This document shows, piece by piece, positions 35,526-43,975 of a stretch of DNA of 64,000 bases (positions are counted from its first letter, which is position 1; every line of letters begins with the position of its first letter). The position numbers were made by a program, and so were the translations under genes. Origin of the DNA: Actinobacteria bacterium OV320. Its GTDB lineage: Bacteria > Actinomycetota > Actinomycetes > Streptomycetales > Streptomycetaceae. Where the stretch lies: assembly GCA_001298545.1 (NCBI GenBank), contig LJCX01000028.1, positions 558,001 to 622,000 of the forward strand, given 5' to 3'. Below the pieces are notes generated by a model that saw nothing but the letters and a program-made list of their open reading frames with translations, was not told the DNA's origin and did no database searches.

Positions 35526-37979
35526 TCAACGGTCCACTCTCTCACCCGTGCCGGACGGGTCGGCGCTTTCCACTGCGGTGTCCGGTGTCTCGTCACTCGG
35601 CTGCTCCGGGTCGGCTGCCCCTGCTCGGCGGCCGGACTCTTTCTCGGGACGATTCTCACGGTCCCCGGCGTTCTCCGGGCCGTCGGCGGGCTCGCCCGCC
35701 TCGTCGGCACCGTCCTCGCCTTCGGCACCGCTCTCGCCGTCTTCCTCGGTCTCGTCGGTCTCGTCGGTCTCGTCGGTCTCTTCCGCTTCCCGGGCCGCGG
35801 CGCGCTTGCGCTGGGTGTACATCCGGAAGCCGGCCAGCACGAGCAACAGGACTCCGCCGCCGATGACCAGCATCACCGTGGCCGTGATCTCGGTGACCCG
35901 CACGTCGAAGGCGACTTCTTCGCCGTACTTCTGGCCGTCCTCGGTGTACAGCTGGGCGACCACCGTCGTCTGGCCGTTGACCTTGGCGGACGTGGTGAAC
36001 TTCACCGTCGTGGTGTGCCCGCCGGAGACCGTCACCCGCTGCTCGGCGTAGGCCTCGTCGGAGATCTCGAGACGGGTCGGGTTCTTCGAGGTGAGCCGCA
36101 GGACCAGGTGGTCGACGCCCTGCACCAGGTTGTTCTGCACGGTCACCGGGATCGTGGCGCTTCGTCCGGAGAGCTTGGTCTCGGACTTGTCGATCAGCTT
36201 GACCTGGCCGGTGAGGGTGTCGAGATAGGCCTGCACGCCCTGCCGGAACGAACTCGCGGCGGTGCTCCGGCCCCGCCAGGACGTGGACATCTCACGGTTC
36301 ATGGCCCGCCCGAAGGGGGTCACCACCCGGGCCTCGTTGGCGAGGATCACCTTGAAGTTGTCGAGTTTGTCCTGCGTGTACGCGATCTGCTCGAAAGCCG
36401 ACCGGGGCAGCTCCTGCTTGCGCAGCGAGGAGGGGTACGCCGACCGCGACGGCACCTTCGTGGTGGCGCCCGGGTCGGGCTTGGCCTTGGCGGCCGCCGC
36501 GAGCTGCTGGGACTGCGACCAGGTACCGCTCTGGAGGGTGCTGACGGCCTCCGCGAGCGACCGGGCCTGGCTCGTGGTCGGCATGCGCTGCGGGGCGACG
36601 ACGGCGCTGCGCTGCTTGCCCGTCTGCAGGTTCAGGGCCAGGCTCTGCGCGAGGAACTCCTGCACGGCGAGCGTGGAGGTGGAGGCCTTGGTCAGATCGC
36701 CCTTGAACGCCGTCGAAAGCCGCGCGTCCGCGACCACCGCCGTGGTGCCGCCGCCGATGGGCCGGGCCGCGGACGGGGTGTAGGTGAGATCGCCGTTCTC
36801 CGTCAGGCTGTCGCTGCGCGCGATCACCTTGTCGGCGCCCGCCGAGGTGGCGACCTTGACGATCGACGGGTCGACGGCGCCGTCCACCGGCCAGGCGAAG
36901 TCGGTGTTCGGGGTCACATGGAGGACGGTCTCCACGGTGGTGGCGGCGACGTCGGTGGCCGCCTTGAGCTGGCTCAGGGAGCCGGCGACGCCGGTGCCGT
37001 TGTGGGCGAGCGAGGCCAGGTCGGGATCGGCGAAGGGCAGCGCCACGACCTCCTTGCCGAGCACCGCTTCCTGGAGATCGTCGAGCCACTGCTTGGCGAC
37101 CGCCTGGTGGGTGCCGGCCGTGGTGGTGTCCCCCTCGCCCCGGACCCGGTAGCTGCCGGTCATGGCGTCGACGGACGCCAGCAGGTCCGGGTCGATCACC
37201 CAGGTGACGTCGAGCTCCTTGCCCAGGCTCAGAAGCTGCTCCAGGCGACCGCCGGGCGAGAGCTCCTTGGCCAGGTCGTCATTGAGGAAGACCGGCGTCT
37301 GCTGCGCGTTGGAACCGGTCTCCGCAGACATGTGGACGGTGGAGACCAGTGGCCACAGCACCGTCGTCCTGGTGGGAGTGTCCGCCTCCTCGGGCTGCCA
37401 CGGCAGGAAGGTCCGCTGGACGCCCAGCACCTGCTCCCACGGCTGCGCGGACGTCTCGCCCGCGAGGGAGACACCGAGCGGGTAGACGCCGTCGTCGTCC
37501 AGGTCGAGCTTGTCGACCGGGACGGAGATGCTGAAGTGCTCGGACACGCCCGGTGTGAGCTTGGCGAACTCGGCTACGTACTTGCCGCCCACCTCGGAGC
37601 CGTCGTTGCCGGAGAGGGCGTCCGCGCGCTTGGCCGCACTGTCGATCGCCGAGCGGGTGGTGAGCGCGGAACCCACTTGCAGACCCACGTGGGCGTCGGT
37701 GACCGCCTGCTTGCCGTTGTTGGTGACCGTGCCGGAGACCGTCAGGGTGTCCCCGTCGGTGGGAGCGGCGGGGCTGAGCGAGTCGACGGTGACGGCCACC
37801 GTGCCGGCGTCGGAGGCCTCCTTGGCGGAGGTCTGGCCGACAGCCTGCGCGGGAGCGGCGGCGGGCAGCTGGAGAAGACCGGCCAGCAGAGGCGCCCCGG
37901 CGAGCAGTGCGCCGGTGCGCCGCAGCCACCGGCGGGCAGGTGAGGGAGTCATCCCCGGAAAGTCTGCCGCCTCGGCCAC
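35526..37979 (-). CDS. DUF6049 family secreted, C-terminally anchored protein
   Basis: 817 residues from GTG 37979, with GAGGGA upstream; ATG 37952 (MTPSPARRWLRRTG) is an alternative. Signal peptide RTGALLAGAPLLAGLLQLPA to AQAV, then Ig-like or CARDB-like repeats (VAVTVDSLSPAAPTDGDTLT; ATIPVTVQNNLVQGVDHLVL), a large central domain, TM segment VMLVIGGGVLLLVLAGFRMY, and an acidic cytoplasmic tail (EETDETDETDETEEDGE). Equivalent of the large secreted protein next to mviN in mycobacteria (Rv3909). Function unknown; location suggests a role in envelope assembly. It is 44 bp upstream of murJ and probably in one operon. Confidence 0.85.
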   Translation of the reverse strand: MAEAADFPGMTPSPARRWLRRTGALLAGAPLLAGLLQLPAAAPAQAVGQTSAKEASDAGTVAVTVDSLSPAAPTDGDTLTVSGTVTNNGKQAVTDAHVGLQVGSALTTRSAIDSAAKRADALSGNDGSEVGGKYVAEFAKLTPGVSEHFSISVPVDKLDLDDDGVYPLGVSLAGETSAQPWEQVLGVQRTFLPWQPEEADTPTRTTVLWPLVSTVHMSAETGSNAQQTPVFLNDDLAKELSPGGRLEQLLSLGKELDVTWVIDPDLLASVDAMTGSYRVRGEGDTTTAGTHQAVAKQWLDDLQEAVLGKEVVALPFADPDLASLAHNGTGVAGSLSQLKAATDVAATTVETVLHVTPNTDFAWPVDGAVDPSIVKVATSAGADKVIARSDSLTENGDLTYTPSAARPIGGGTTAVVADARLSTAFKGDLTKASTSTLAVQEFLAQSLALNLQTGKQRSAVVAPQRMPTTSQARSLAEAVSTLQSGTWSQSQQLAAAAKAKPDPGATTKVPSRSAYPSSLRKQELPRSAFEQIAYTQDKLDNFKVILANEARVVTPFGRAMNREMSTSWRGRSTAASSFRQGVQAYLDTLTGQVKLIDKSETKLSGRSATIPVTVQNNLVQGVDHLVLRLTSKNPTRLEISDEAYAEQRVTVSGGHTTTVKFTTSAKVNGQTTVVAQLYTEDGQKYGEEVAFDVRVTEITATVMLVIGGGVLLLVLAGFRMYTQRKRAAAREAEETDETDETDETEEDGESGAEGEDGADEAGEPADGPENAGDRENRPEKESGRRAGAADPEQPSDETPDTAVESADPSGTGERVDR

Positions 37980-38236
37980 GCGTTCGCCCGTCCCTCGTCG
38001 TCGTCAGTGGTCGTCGGAATGTGCGTCCACGCATGGTAACGATGCGCGCTGAGGGGAAGTGCCGCGGTCTGCTCCACAAGATCGCGGAAGCCGGTCGGAT
38101 CGTCCGCCATCTCTGTGTATGGGTGATAGTGGGCATGTAGGTGTCAAGAGACCGTCTTGCCCGACTATCGCGAGTGATGTCCGCTCGCCCAAATCGGGGC
38201 GCCCCGGGTCGGCCGGGCCACGTACCCTCTTCTGTT

Positions 38237-39703
38237 GTGCCGAACGCCAACGAAGACAATCTCAGCGTCCTGAGCCAGGTGCAGCACCGCGCGGTCAGTG
38301 AACTGCTGCGGGTCGCCCCTGTCGCCGACGATCTCGCCCGCCGTTTCCAGGAGGCCGGGTTCTCACTCGCCCTGGTCGGCGGCTCGGTCCGGGACGCGCT
38401 GCTCGGCCGGCTCGGCAATGACCTGGACTTCACGACGGACGCCCGCCCCGAGGACGTACTGAAGATCGTCCGGCCATGGGCGGACGCCGTGTGGGAGGTC
38501 GGGATCGCGTTCGGCACCGTCGGGGTCCAGAAGGACGCCCGCGTCGGAGACGTCGATCGCTGCTTCCAGATCGAGGTCACCACCTACCGCTCGGAGGCCT
38601 ACGACCGCACCTCGCGCAAGCCCGAGGTCTCGTACGGCGACTCCATCGAGCAGGACCTCGTCCGGCGTGACTTCACCGTGAACGCCATGGCCGTGGCGCT
38701 TCCCGAGAAGGAGTTCATCGACCCGCACGGCGGCCTCGAGGACCTCACTGCGCGTGTGCTGCGCACCCCGGGCACGCCGGAGGAGTCCTTCTCGGACGAC
38801 CCGCTGCGCATGATGCGCGCCGCCCGCTTCGCCGCCCAGCTCGACTTCGAGGTCGACGCCGAGGTCGTCACGGCGATGAAGGAGATGGCCGGCCGTATCG
38901 AGATCGTCTCCGCCGAGCGGGTACGGGACGAGCTGAACAAGCTGATCCTTTCCGCGAACCCGCGTAAGGGGCTGTCGCTGCTGGTCGACACCGGCATCGC
39001 CGACCACGTGCTGCCCGAGCTGCCCGCCCTGCGGCTGGAGAGCGACGAACACCACCGGCACAAGGACGTCTACGAACACACCTTGATCGTCCTCGAGCAG
39101 GCGATCGCCCTGGAGGAGAACGGCCCCGACCTGACTCTGCGGCTGGCCGCGCTGCTGCACGACATCGGCAAGCCGCGCACCCGCCGCTTCGAGAACGACG
39201 GCCGTGTCTCGTTCCACCACCACGAGGTGGTCGGAATGAAGATGACGAAGAAGCGCATGACAGCTCTGAAGTACTCCAACGAGCTGGTGAAGGACGTCTC
39301 CCGACTGGTCGAACTCCACCTGCGCTTCCACGGGTACGGCACCGGTGAGTGGACGGACTCCGCGGTGCGTCGCTATGTGCGGGACGCGGGACCGCTCCTC
39401 GATCGCCTGCACAAGCTGACCCGCTCGGACTGCACGACGCGGAACAAGCGCAGGGCGGCCGCGCTCTCGCGGGCGTACGACGGGCTGGAGGAGCGCATCT
39501 CCCAGCTGAAGGAGCGGGAGGAGCTGGACGCGATCCGCCCCGACCTCGACGGCAACCAGATCATGGAGATCCTGGGCGTCGGCCCCGGACCTGCCATCGG
39601 CAAGGCGTACAAGCACCTGCTGGAACTGCGCCTGGAGAACGGGCCGATGGAGCACGACGCGGCGGTGACGGCACTCAAGGAGTGGTGGGCCGAGCAGGGC
39701 TGA
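38237..39703 (+). CDS. cca: CCA tRNA nucleotidyltransferase / poly(A) polymerase family
   Basis: 488 residues from GTG 38237 (VPNANEDNLSVLSQ); the open frame extends back to 38141 without support. Nucleotidyltransferase head: LVGGSVRDALLGRLGNDLDF TTDA with the DxD pair, and the RRDFTVNAMAV motif. HD phosphohydrolase domain: LLHDIGKPRTR and HHHEVVGMKM. Adds or repairs the 3' CCA of tRNAs, essential here because the tRNA-Ala gene lacks CCA. A -10-like TACCCT (38223-38228) only 8 bp before the GTG and no ribosome binding site point to a leaderless mRNA. Confidence 0.94.
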   Translation: MPNANEDNLSVLSQVQHRAVSELLRVAPVADDLARRFQEAGFSLALVGGSVRDALLGRLGNDLDFTTDARPEDVLKIVRPWADAVWEVGIAFGTVGVQKDARVGDVDRCFQIEVTTYRSEAYDRTSRKPEVSYGDSIEQDLVRRDFTVNAMAVALPEKEFIDPHGGLEDLTARVLRTPGTPEESFSDDPLRMMRAARFAAQLDFEVDAEVVTAMKEMAGRIEIVSAERVRDELNKLILSANPRKGLSLLVDTGIADHVLPELPALRLESDEHHRHKDVYEHTLIVLEQAIALEENGPDLTLRLAALLHDIGKPRTRRFENDGRVSFHHHEVVGMKMTKKRMTALKYSNELVKDVSRLVELHLRFHGYGTGEWTDSAVRRYVRDAGPLLDRLHKLTRSDCTTRNKRRAAALSRAYDGLEERISQLKEREELDAIRPDLDGNQIMEILGVGPGPAIGKAYKHLLELRLENGPMEHDAAVTALKEWWAEQG

Positions 39704-39713
39704 GTCCGTGAAA

Positions 39714-39745
39714 CGGGGTCATGTTTCACGTGAAACATGACCCCG
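39714..39745. terminator. parS-centred palindrome after cca
   Basis: 32-bp perfect palindrome: CGGGGTCAT, then GTTTCACGTGAAAC, then ATGACCCCG. It follows the cca stop by 10 bp. As RNA it would form a 16-bp near-loopless hairpin, so it can serve as a terminator with parS at its centre. Confidence 0.7.
39723..39736. other. parS: parS site 6
   Basis: Perfect GTTTCACGTGAAAC at the centre of the palindrome after cca. Confidence 0.95.
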
Positions 39746-39770
39746 GCGACGCGGGCAGGCGCGCATGCGA

Positions 39771-39802
39771 AGGGGCGGTGTTTCACGTGAAACACCGCCC
39801 CT
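39771..39802. terminator. parS-centred palindrome before the LppU-like gene end
   Basis: 32-bp perfect palindrome: AGGGGCGGT, then GTTTCACGTGAAAC, then ACCGCCCCT. It lies 13 bp beyond the stop of the minus-strand LppU-like gene, facing cca. Confidence 0.7.
39780..39793. other. parS: parS site 7
   Basis: Perfect GTTTCACGTGAAAC, 57 bp centre to centre from site 6. Confidence 0.95.
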
Positions 39803-39815
39803 CTCAGCAACTGCC

Positions 39816-40325
39816 CTACTTCGAGTAGTCCTTCAGGCAGAGCAGGAAGTTACTGCCGTCACCGGTCTCGGTGTACGAGTACTGGAAGTCCTTGGCCTTC
39901 TCCTCGCACTTGCTGTCGGCCGTGAGCGCGGTGTACGTGCCCTCGATCTTCGCCAGCACGATGTACTGCGCCTGCGAGGAGTCGCACTTGACGACCTCGA
40001 GGTCGGGGTTGTCGTCGCTGCTGCTGCCGCGGTGCATGCAGTCGCCGACCGCCGCCGTGTTGGCGTCGTCCCGGCTGGATATGTAGGCGCCGATACCCAC
40101 GCCGAGGACAGCGATAACGATGACGACGTTCTTGATCAGCTTGAAGCTGACCTTGCGGCGGGGCTGCTCCGGCGGGACCGCACCGTACGGAGCGGCACCC
40201 GGCTGCGGGTAGCCGGGCTGCGGCGGGTACGGCGCCTGGCCCTGGGGCTGGCCCTGGGGCTGGCCGTAGGGCTGCTGGCCCTGCTGCGCGAACGGGTTCT
40301 GGCCCTGAGGAGGTGGAGTCGACAC
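39816..40325 (-). CDS. LppU/SCO3897 family membrane protein
   Basis: 169 residues from GTG 40325, with GGGGGA upstream. N-terminal ~55 residues are a Pro/Gln/Gly/Tyr-rich cytoplasmic tail. One TM segment, LIKNVVIVIAVLGVGIGAYI, then an extracytoplasmic domain with four cysteines (VGDCMHRG, VVKCDSSQ, DSKCEEKA, LLCLKDYS), a spacing I associate with the LppU/SCO3897 family. Function unknown. Ends convergently with cca across two parS-centred palindromes. Confidence 0.82.
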   Translation of the reverse strand: MSTPPPQGQNPFAQQGQQPYGQPQGQPQGQAPYPPQPGYPQPGAAPYGAVPPEQPRRKVSFKLIKNVVIVIAVLGVGIGAYISSRDDANTAAVGDCMHRGSSSDDNPDLEVVKCDSSQAQYIVLAKIEGTYTALTADSKCEEKAKDFQYSYTETGDGSNFLLCLKDYSK

Positions 40326-40453
40326 TTGGAGGTCCCCCTAGAAAACTTTAGACGTGTGGCGCGAAATCACTCGCGACGTAAGACTCACGTAAGTTACCGG
40401 CCCCCACTGACAACCCTGTAGCCGGAGGGAAGTCTGTGTCATTGATGTGACAC

Positions 40454-41716
40454 TTACCGGCGTTCAAAGCGGGCCATAGCGGCAGCAATTGCTCCGTAGA
40501 TAACGGCGACCGTGACCACCAATGCGGTGGAACGTCCGTCAGGGGGCAGCATCAGTGCGGCGACGGCCGCGGCGCCGACGAAAGCGACGTTGAACGCGAC
40601 GTCGTAGAGAGAGAAGATCCGGCCGCGGAAGCCGTCCAACACGGACGACTGGACGATGGTGTCGGTGGCGATCTTCGCGCCCTGGGTGACCAGCCCCAGC
40701 ACGAAGGCCGCGACGAACGTGGTGACCTGGGTGAACGGCAGCATGAGGGCGAGCACCAGGACCGCGGCGGCCGCAGAGCAGACGACGATCCAGCGGGCCG
40801 GTCCCAGGCGTCCCGCAGCTGACGGGGTGACCACCGCGGCGACGAAGAAGCCCACGCCCGAGGCTCCTACCGCCAGTCCCAGCAGAGCCAGCCCGTCGTC
40901 CGGGTCGGACGACCAGGCGTACCGGCACAGCATCAGCACCATGACGGTCAGGGCGCCGTAGCAGAACCGCATCAGGGAGATCGAGCCGAGCGCCCGGGCG
41001 GCCTCCCTGCGCTTCGGCTCGGCCAGGTGACGCAGGCCCGCCGAAAGGCCGCCGGCGGTGCCCCTGAGCGCGTTCGTCAGCCGGGGCTGGACCAGATCAC
41101 GGTCGGGTCCGAGCAGATCCGCGGCCATGGTCAGAGAGGCGAGCGCGGCGGACAGGTACAGCGCGCAGCCGAGCAGCACCACGGCGGCGTCGGAGTCCGC
41201 CACCACCAGCCGGACGACGAAGGCGAGACCGCCGCCCGCGACCGCGGCCAGCGTGCCGGCCGTCGGGGAGAGGGAGTTGGCCATCACCAGGCGCTCGCCG
41301 TCGACGACGCGGGGCAGGGCCGCCGAAAGGCCGGCGAGGACGAAGCGGTTGACCGCGGTGACGCACAGCGCGGAGACGTAGAAGAGCCAGTCGGGGACAT
41401 GGCCGATCATCAGGACGGCCGTCACGGAGGCCAGCAGGGCGCGCAGCAGATTGCCGTAGAGGAAGACCTGTCGGCGGCGCCAGCGGTCCAGCAGGACACC
41501 GGCGAAGGGGCCGACGAGGGAGTACGGCAGCAGCAGGACCGCCATGGCGGAGGCGATCGCGCCGGCGGAGGTCTGTTTCTCCGGGGAGAAGACGACATAG
41601 GTGGCGAGCGCGACCTGGTAGACGCCGTCCGCGCACTGGGAGAGCAGCCGCACCGTGAGCAGTCGCCGGAAGTTCCCGAAGCGCAGGAGGACGCGCAGAT
41701 CACGGACGACGGCCAT
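40454..41716 (-). CDS. Major facilitator superfamily transporter
   Basis: 420 residues from ATG 41716 (MAVVRDLRVLLRFGN), with GAGG 9 nt upstream; GTG 41731 is the longest start. About 12 TM helices: LSQCADGVYQVALATYVVFS, IASAMAVLLLPYSLVGPFAG, then LLDRWRRRQVFLYGNLLRAL, the MFS loop 2-3 basic motif. Resembles the MFS_3/EntS-like group of predicted exporters. Substrate unknown. Confidence 0.85.
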   Translation of the reverse strand: MAVVRDLRVLLRFGNFRRLLTVRLLSQCADGVYQVALATYVVFSPEKQTSAGAIASAMAVLLLPYSLVGPFAGVLLDRWRRRQVFLYGNLLRALLASVTAVLMIGHVPDWLFYVSALCVTAVNRFVLAGLSAALPRVVDGERLVMANSLSPTAGTLAAVAGGGLAFVVRLVVADSDAAVVLLGCALYLSAALASLTMAADLLGPDRDLVQPRLTNALRGTAGGLSAGLRHLAEPKRREAARALGSISLMRFCYGALTVMVLMLCRYAWSSDPDDGLALLGLAVGASGVGFFVAAVVTPSAAGRLGPARWIVVCSAAAAVLVLALMLPFTQVTTFVAAFVLGLVTQGAKIATDTIVQSSVLDGFRGRIFSLYDVAFNVAFVGAAAVAALMLPPDGRSTALVVTVAVIYGAIAAAMARFERR

Positions 41717-41740
41717 GGGGCCCAGCCTCACATACGGGGA

Positions 41741-41770
41741 GGGTCCCCGGGTCGCATGACCCGGGGACCC
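41741..41770. terminator. ino1 terminator
   Basis: Perfect 12-bp stem GGGTCCCCGGGT / ACCCGGGGACCC with a CGCATG loop, 41 bp beyond the ino1 stop on the minus strand. Confidence 0.85.
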
Positions 41771-41811
41771 TTCTCAGCCCTGGCAGGAGCGAATTTTCCG
41801 TGCGTGCCGAG

Positions 41812-42894
41812 TTAGCGCTCGACCTCGCCGCGGATGAACTTCTCGACGTTCGCGTAGGCCTCGTCGTCGAAGTACTGGACCGGCGGGGACTTCATGAAGT
41901 ACGAGGACGCCGACAGGATCGGGCCGCCGATGCCGCGGTCCTTGGCGATCTTCGCCGCGCGCAGGGCGTCGATGATGACACCCGCGGAGTTCGGGGAGTC
42001 CCAGACCTCGAGCTTGTACTCCAGGTTCAGCGGGACGTCACCGAACGCACGGCCCTCGAGGCGGACGTACGCCCACTTGCGGTCGTCCAGCCAGGCCACG
42101 TAGTCCGAGGGACCGATGTGGACGTTCTTCTCGCCCAGGTCGCGGTCGGGGATCTGCGAGGTGACGGCCTGCGTCTTCGAGATCTTCTTGGACTCGAGGC
42201 GGTCGCGCTCCAGCATGTTCTTGAAGTCCATGTTGCCGCCGACGTTGAGCTGCATGGTGCGCTCGAGCCGGACACCGCGGTCCTCGAACAGCTTCGCCAT
42301 CACGCGGTGCGTGATGGTGGCGCCGACCTGGGACTTGATGTCGTCACCGACGATCGGGACGCCCGCCTCGGTGAACTTGTCCGCCCACTCCTTGGTGCCG
42401 GCGATGAAGACCGGAAGAGCGTTGACGAACGCGACCTTGGCGTCGATGGCGGCCTGGGCGTAGAACTTCGCCGCGTTCTCGGAACCGACGGGCAGGTAGC
42501 AGACGAGAACGTCGACCTGGCGGTCCTTGAGGATCTGGACGATGTCGACCGGGGCCTCGGCGGACTCCTCGATGGTCTCGCGGTAGTACTTACCGAGACC
42601 GTCCAGGGTGTGGCCGCGCTGGACCGTGATGCCCTTGTTCGGGACGTCGCAGATCTTGATGGTGTTGTTCTCGCTGGCACCGATGGCGTCCGAGAGGTCG
42701 AGGCCGACCTTCTTCGCGTCGACGTCGAAGGCGGCGACGAACTCGACGTCACCGACGTGGTAGTCGCCGAACTGCACGTGCATCAGACCCGGGACCTTGG
42801 ACGCCGGGTCGGCGTCCTTGTAGTACTCGACGCCCTGCACCAGCGAGGCGGCGCAGTTGCCTACGCCGACGATGGCTACGCGAACCGAACCCAT
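41812..42894 (-). CDS. ino1: myo-Inositol-1-phosphate synthase
   Basis: 360 residues from ATG 42894 (MGSVRVAIVGVGNCAASLVQ), with AGGGAG upstream. NAD-dependent conversion of glucose 6-phosphate to inositol 1-phosphate, the first step toward phosphatidylinositol and mycothiol in actinobacteria. NAD-binding GVGNCAASLVQG, the conserved CYLPVGSENAAKFYAQAAID and GDDIKSQVGATITHR, and LNVGGNMDFKNM. The C terminus is shorter than in eukaryotic enzymes, as in other actinobacteria. Lies 44 bp after padR and shares its palindromic operator region. Confidence 0.95.
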   Translation of the reverse strand: MGSVRVAIVGVGNCAASLVQGVEYYKDADPASKVPGLMHVQFGDYHVGDVEFVAAFDVDAKKVGLDLSDAIGASENNTIKICDVPNKGITVQRGHTLDGLGKYYRETIEESAEAPVDIVQILKDRQVDVLVCYLPVGSENAAKFYAQAAIDAKVAFVNALPVFIAGTKEWADKFTEAGVPIVGDDIKSQVGATITHRVMAKLFEDRGVRLERTMQLNVGGNMDFKNMLERDRLESKKISKTQAVTSQIPDRDLGEKNVHIGPSDYVAWLDDRKWAYVRLEGRAFGDVPLNLEYKLEVWDSPNSAGVIIDALRAAKIAKDRGIGGPILSASSYFMKSPPVQYFDDEAYANVEKFIRGEVER

Positions 42895-42938
42895 TCCGGT
42901 TGCTCCCTGTGTGTACGAGTGAGGCCCTGAATGGGCTC

Positions 42939-43622
42939 TCACGTGGCGGTTTCGTCGGGCAGATCCGCCCCGGGGGTGTCCCCGGGGCGGGGCAGGCCGC
43001 CCGTCGATCCAGATGTGGTGTTCTGTTGAGCGGACCCCCCGGAGGCGGGACCTGTGAGGTCCCGTCCGGCCCGCTCGCTCTCGATGAGCTCGTTCAGCCA
43101 GCGCACTTCGCGCTCCACGGACTCCATACCGTGGCGCTGCAGCTCAAGCGTGTAGTCGTCGAGGCGCTCCCGGGTGCGCGCCAGGGAGGCGCGCATCTTT
43201 TCGAGGCGCTCCTCCAGCCGGCTGCGACGGCCCTCGAGTACGCGCATGCGAACGTCGCGCGACGTCTGTCCGAAGAAGGCGAAACGAGCGGCGAAGTGTT
43301 CGTCCTCGTACGCGTCGGGACCCGTCTGCGAGAGCAGATCCTCGAAGTGCTCCTTACCCTCCGCCGTCAACCGGTAGACGATCTTGGCGCGACGCCCTGC
43401 GAGTGGAGCGGCGAGGGCGTCTTCGTGGGTGTTTCCCGGTTCCTCGATCAACCAGCCGTTGGTGACCAGCGTCTTGAGGCAGGGGTAGAGCGTGCCGTAG
43501 CTGAACGCACGGAACACGCCCAGTGACGTATTGAGCCGTTTGCGCAGCTCGTAGCCGTGCATCGGAGACTCGCGGAGAAGGCCCAGGACGGCGAACTCGA
43601 GGATCCCGGCACGCCGGCTCAT
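42939..43622 (-). CDS. PadR family transcriptional regulator of the ino1 operon
   Basis: 227 residues. PadR winged helix at ~1-95: MSRRAGILEFAVLGLLRESP, MHGYELRKRLNTSLGVFRAF, SYGTLYPCLKTLVTNGWLIE and KIVYRLTAEGKEHFEDLL. Residues ~120-190 form a long coiled-coil dimerisation arm (VRMRVLEGRRSRLEERLEKM). A Ser/Gly/Pro-rich tail ends it. A perfect ATGT...ACAT palindrome lies 29 bp before its start, so it probably represses itself and the downstream ino1. Confidence 0.92.
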   Translation of the reverse strand: MSRRAGILEFAVLGLLRESPMHGYELRKRLNTSLGVFRAFSYGTLYPCLKTLVTNGWLIEEPGNTHEDALAAPLAGRRAKIVYRLTAEGKEHFEDLLSQTGPDAYEDEHFAARFAFFGQTSRDVRMRVLEGRRSRLEERLEKMRASLARTRERLDDYTLELQRHGMESVEREVRWLNELIESERAGRDLTGPASGGSAQQNTTSGSTGGLPRPGDTPGADLPDETAT

Positions 43623-43651
43623 CGTCGCCTCCTCTCGGCCTTATGTCGCGC

Positions 43652-43674
43652 TGATGTATCGACTCGATACATCA
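43652..43674. promoter_or_regulatory. PadR operator
   Basis: Perfect inverted repeat TGATGTATCGA-C-TCGATACATCA (11-bp arms, 1-nt centre). It contains the PadR-type ATGT...ACAT core and lies 29 bp upstream of padR. Confidence 0.8.
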
Positions 43675-43815
43675 CGACGATAGAACGGCGTTCCGGATGC
43701 GACAAGAGGGGAGAAGGTGAACGGGATCACATCACCGATTCATTGAGGGCAAGTTGCCTGGTTTGGGATGAACTTCGGGGCTAGGCAGGTTTTGACGGTG
43801 CGTAGTCTGTGCGCC

Positions 43816-43968
43816 ATGCAAACCACCGGGACCCATGAGACGCCGGGGGGCGTCGAGGTCCTCGGTGCAGTACGGGTGAATGCGCGACCGACCGCATCCG
43901 TACTTCGGGGGGACAGGAAACCAGCCGCCCTTTCCAGGCGCGCACGGATGCGCCTGCCCGAGGAGTAA
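43816..43968 (+). CDS. Possible leaderless 50-residue leader ORF before the PBP gene
   Basis: Frame MQTTGTHETPGGVEVLGAVR to RRARMRLPEE. A -10-like TAGTCT (43803-43808) ends 7 bp before ATG 43816, a typical leaderless arrangement. Its stop (TAA 43966-43968) lies within the ribosome binding site region of the PBP gene, so translation could be coupled. Codon third positions are less GC-biased than in flanking genes and no family is recognised. Confidence 0.35.
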   Translation: MQTTGTHETPGGVEVLGAVRVNARPTASVLRGDRKPAALSRRARMRLPEE

Positions 43969-43975
43969 TCGTTCG

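Noticed and set aside
33000..36051. 1017-codon plus-strand frame opposite murJ
   Set aside because: Shadow of murJ and neighbours; Arg/His/Asp-rich nonsense composition.
43792..43808. TTGACG and TAGTCT before the PBP leader ORF as a -35/-10 pair
   Set aside because: Only 5 bp apart; TAGTCT may still be a -10 but not with this -35.
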